Source: Spongiibacter taiwanensis (GTDB taxonomy: Bacteria > Pseudomonadota > Gammaproteobacteria > Pseudomonadales > Spongiibacteraceae). Taken from it: DNA of 64,000 nt. Made by a program: the position numbers and the translations under genes. Below the pieces are notes generated by a model. That model saw only the letters and a program-made list of their open reading frames with translations, ran no database searches and was not told the DNA's origin. Shown here piece by piece: positions 63,008 through 64,000 of the stretch. Within the stretch, counting starts at the first letter, position 1. Every line of letters begins with the position of its first letter. The DNA lies in contig NZ_CP098455.1 of the NCBI RefSeq assembly GCF_023702635.1, positions 186,001-250,000 of the forward strand, in the 5' to 3' direction.

Positions 63008-63040
63008 GAAAAAGCCCGGGACACGCTCCCGGGCTTTTTT
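63008..63040. terminator. Bidirectional terminator between prc and gor
   Basis: AAAGCCCGGGA (63011-63021) and TCCCGGGCTTT (63027-63037) form an 11-bp stem with a 5-base loop, flanked by A and T runs, between convergent genes. Confidence 0.9.
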
Positions 63041-63098
63041 CTTGCGGCGACGGCACACACTCTTGACGGCCACCCCAGTCGGCGGCCCGAGTTAAAAA

Positions 63099-64000
63099 CT
63101 ATCGCGTGGCTTCGCGCATCGTCACAAATTCCTCTGCTACGGTAGGGTGAATGCCGATGGTACTATCGAAATCCGCCTTGGTTGCACCAGCCTTGATTGC
63201 CACCGCGATACCTTGGATGATTTCTCCTGCCTCATCCCCCAGCATATGGGCGCCAATCACTTTGTCACTGCCCCGCTCCACAATCAGCTTCAGAAAGGTC
63301 TTTGTCGGATTGCCGCTCAAGGTGTGTTTGAGATGTCGAAAGTGCGACGTGTACACGGCAATATCTTTGCCCTGCTCTCGGGCGGCCTCTTCACTTAAGC
63401 CGACCGTCGCCAGGTTTGGCAAGGAAAAGATCGCGGTGGGGATATTGGCGTAATCAACCGCCCGGTCATCACCGTTGAACAAACGGCGAGCGAGATTCAT
63501 ACCCTCTGCCAACGCCACCGGTGTGAGTTCCACCCCACCAGTGACATCACCCAGGGCATAGATGCCTGGCTCCTGCGTTTCAAACTGGCTGTTGACCTCG
63601 ATATAGCCGCCGCTGGTGATCGACACCGCGGTATTTTCAAGCCCCAGGTTTTCCAGCGCCGGGCGTCGTCCCGTGGCAAATAGCACGGCTCCGGTGTCCA
63701 GCTCACCGCCACTGGTCAGCGAGAGCCGATACCCCTCCCCGGCTTTCGCAATGGCCGCCACGTTTTCATTGAAACGCAGGTCGATGCCCTTGGTACCCAT
63801 CTCGCCGGCCAGTTGCTCTCTTAATTCACTATCAAAACCACGCAGAAATAGCTCACGCCGATAGATCTGGGACACCTGAATGCCAAGGCCGGCGAGGATA
63901 CTGGCAAACTCTGTTGCAATATAGCCGCCGCCAACAATGGTGATATGACCCGGCAGCGTGTCTAGATAAAATATTTCATTCGAGGTGATAGCGTGCTCAC
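63099..64000 (-). CDS. gor: Glutathione reductase, C-terminal part (cut by window end)
   Basis: The frame continues without a stop from 63099 to the window edge, so the 5' part (FAD-binding motif and redox-active CxxxxC) is outside. The visible part begins in the segment HAITSNEIFYLDTLPG and includes the NADPH-binding GGGYIATEFASIL, an Arg-rich stretch (IYRRELFLRGFDSELRE) consistent with NADPH preference, the FATGRRPALENLGLE region, ALGDVTGGVELTPVA, and the interface-domain end with GIHPTVAEEFVTM (active-site His-Glu pair). It regenerates glutathione, which also feeds the GloB pathway. Mercuric or dihydrolipoyl dehydrogenase relatives are less likely. Confidence 0.9.
   Translation of the reverse strand, partial: EHAITSNEIFYLDTLPGHITIVGGGYIATEFASILAGLGIQVSQIYRRELFLRGFDSELREQLAGEMGTKGIDLRFNENVAAIAKAGEGYRLSLTSGGELDTGAVLFATGRRPALENLGLENTAVSITSGGYIEVNSQFETQEPGIYALGDVTGGVELTPVALAEGMNLARRLFNGDDRAVDYANIPTAIFSLPNLATVGLSEEAAREQGKDIAVYTSHFRHLKHTLSGNPTKTFLKLIVERGSDKVIGAHMLGDEAGEIIQGIAVAIKAGATKADFDSTIGIHPTVAEEFVTMREATR
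63733..63740 (-). promoter_or_regulatory. KOPS-like octamer right of dif, opposite orientation
   Basis: CCCTCCCC on the + strand is GGGGAGGG on the minus strand, matching GGGNAGGG and pointing left, toward dif. It lies inside gor and is the only such match I found to the right of dif. Confidence 0.4.

Overview
The window reads as one continuous stretch of chromosome from a gammaproteobacterium. Gene content and order recall the Pseudomonas/Cellvibrionales side of the class. From memory, the series tig-clpP-clpX-lon-hupB-ppiD, the metH and cysI-DUF934 neighbourhoods, and mltD-gloB-methyltransferase-rnhA-dnaQ with fimL all lie within one region of the Pseudomonas aeruginosa chromosome. NhaB, SohB, AcuI/YhdH, RlmG, a PilZ protein and a two-subunit ETF system fit an aerobic, lipid-oxidising, probably sodium-exposed (marine?) bacterium with type IV pili. 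I assign no species. Genes are densely packed, often with 1-8 base overlaps, and TTG/GTG starts are frequent.

Left part (1-21.9 kb), almost all on the + strand: pabC-mltG-tmk-holB-pilZ-tatD (folate, peptidoglycan and replication housekeeping), gcvT, a GH84 glycosidase-like gene, the fadBA beta-oxidation pair, tRNA-Leu(UAG), then the proteostasis block tig-clpP-clpX-lon-hupB-ppiD. A sigma-32-type promoter precedes lon and a sigma-70 promoter precedes hupB. An Sfp-type phosphopantetheinyl transferase, serA and a DUF1285 gene follow.

Middle (22-41.8 kb), mixed strands: ETF-ubiquinone oxidoreductase diverges from etfBA, the electron path that drains the fadBA pathway. Next come a YceI-like secreted protein, a CPA2 antiporter, cysI with DUF934, metH, nfuA, a small thioesterase, YchJ, an EEP-family phosphodiesterase, DAHP synthase, the rRNA methyltransferases rlmD and rlmG, and a tyrosine phosphatase.

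Right part (41.9-64 kb): a five-gene Yej-type peptide ABC importer, mltD, gloB, a methyltransferase with rnhA-dnaQ, a fimL-like gene with a membrane-protein partner, sohB-acuI-orphan gspG, nhaB, an FRG-domain gene, a small secreted protein, prc, and the C-terminal part of glutathione reductase cut by the window end.

The most informative non-coding element is a near-canonical XerCD recombination site (dif) at 60073-60100, which places the window at the chromosome terminus. KOPS-like octamers support this: eleven found by eye left of dif all lie on the + strand, and the only one found to its right lies on the - strand. The FRG gene and the small secreted-protein gene flanking dif are the least conserved-looking part of the window. 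I saw no CRISPR array, insertion sequence, prophage or rRNA gene.
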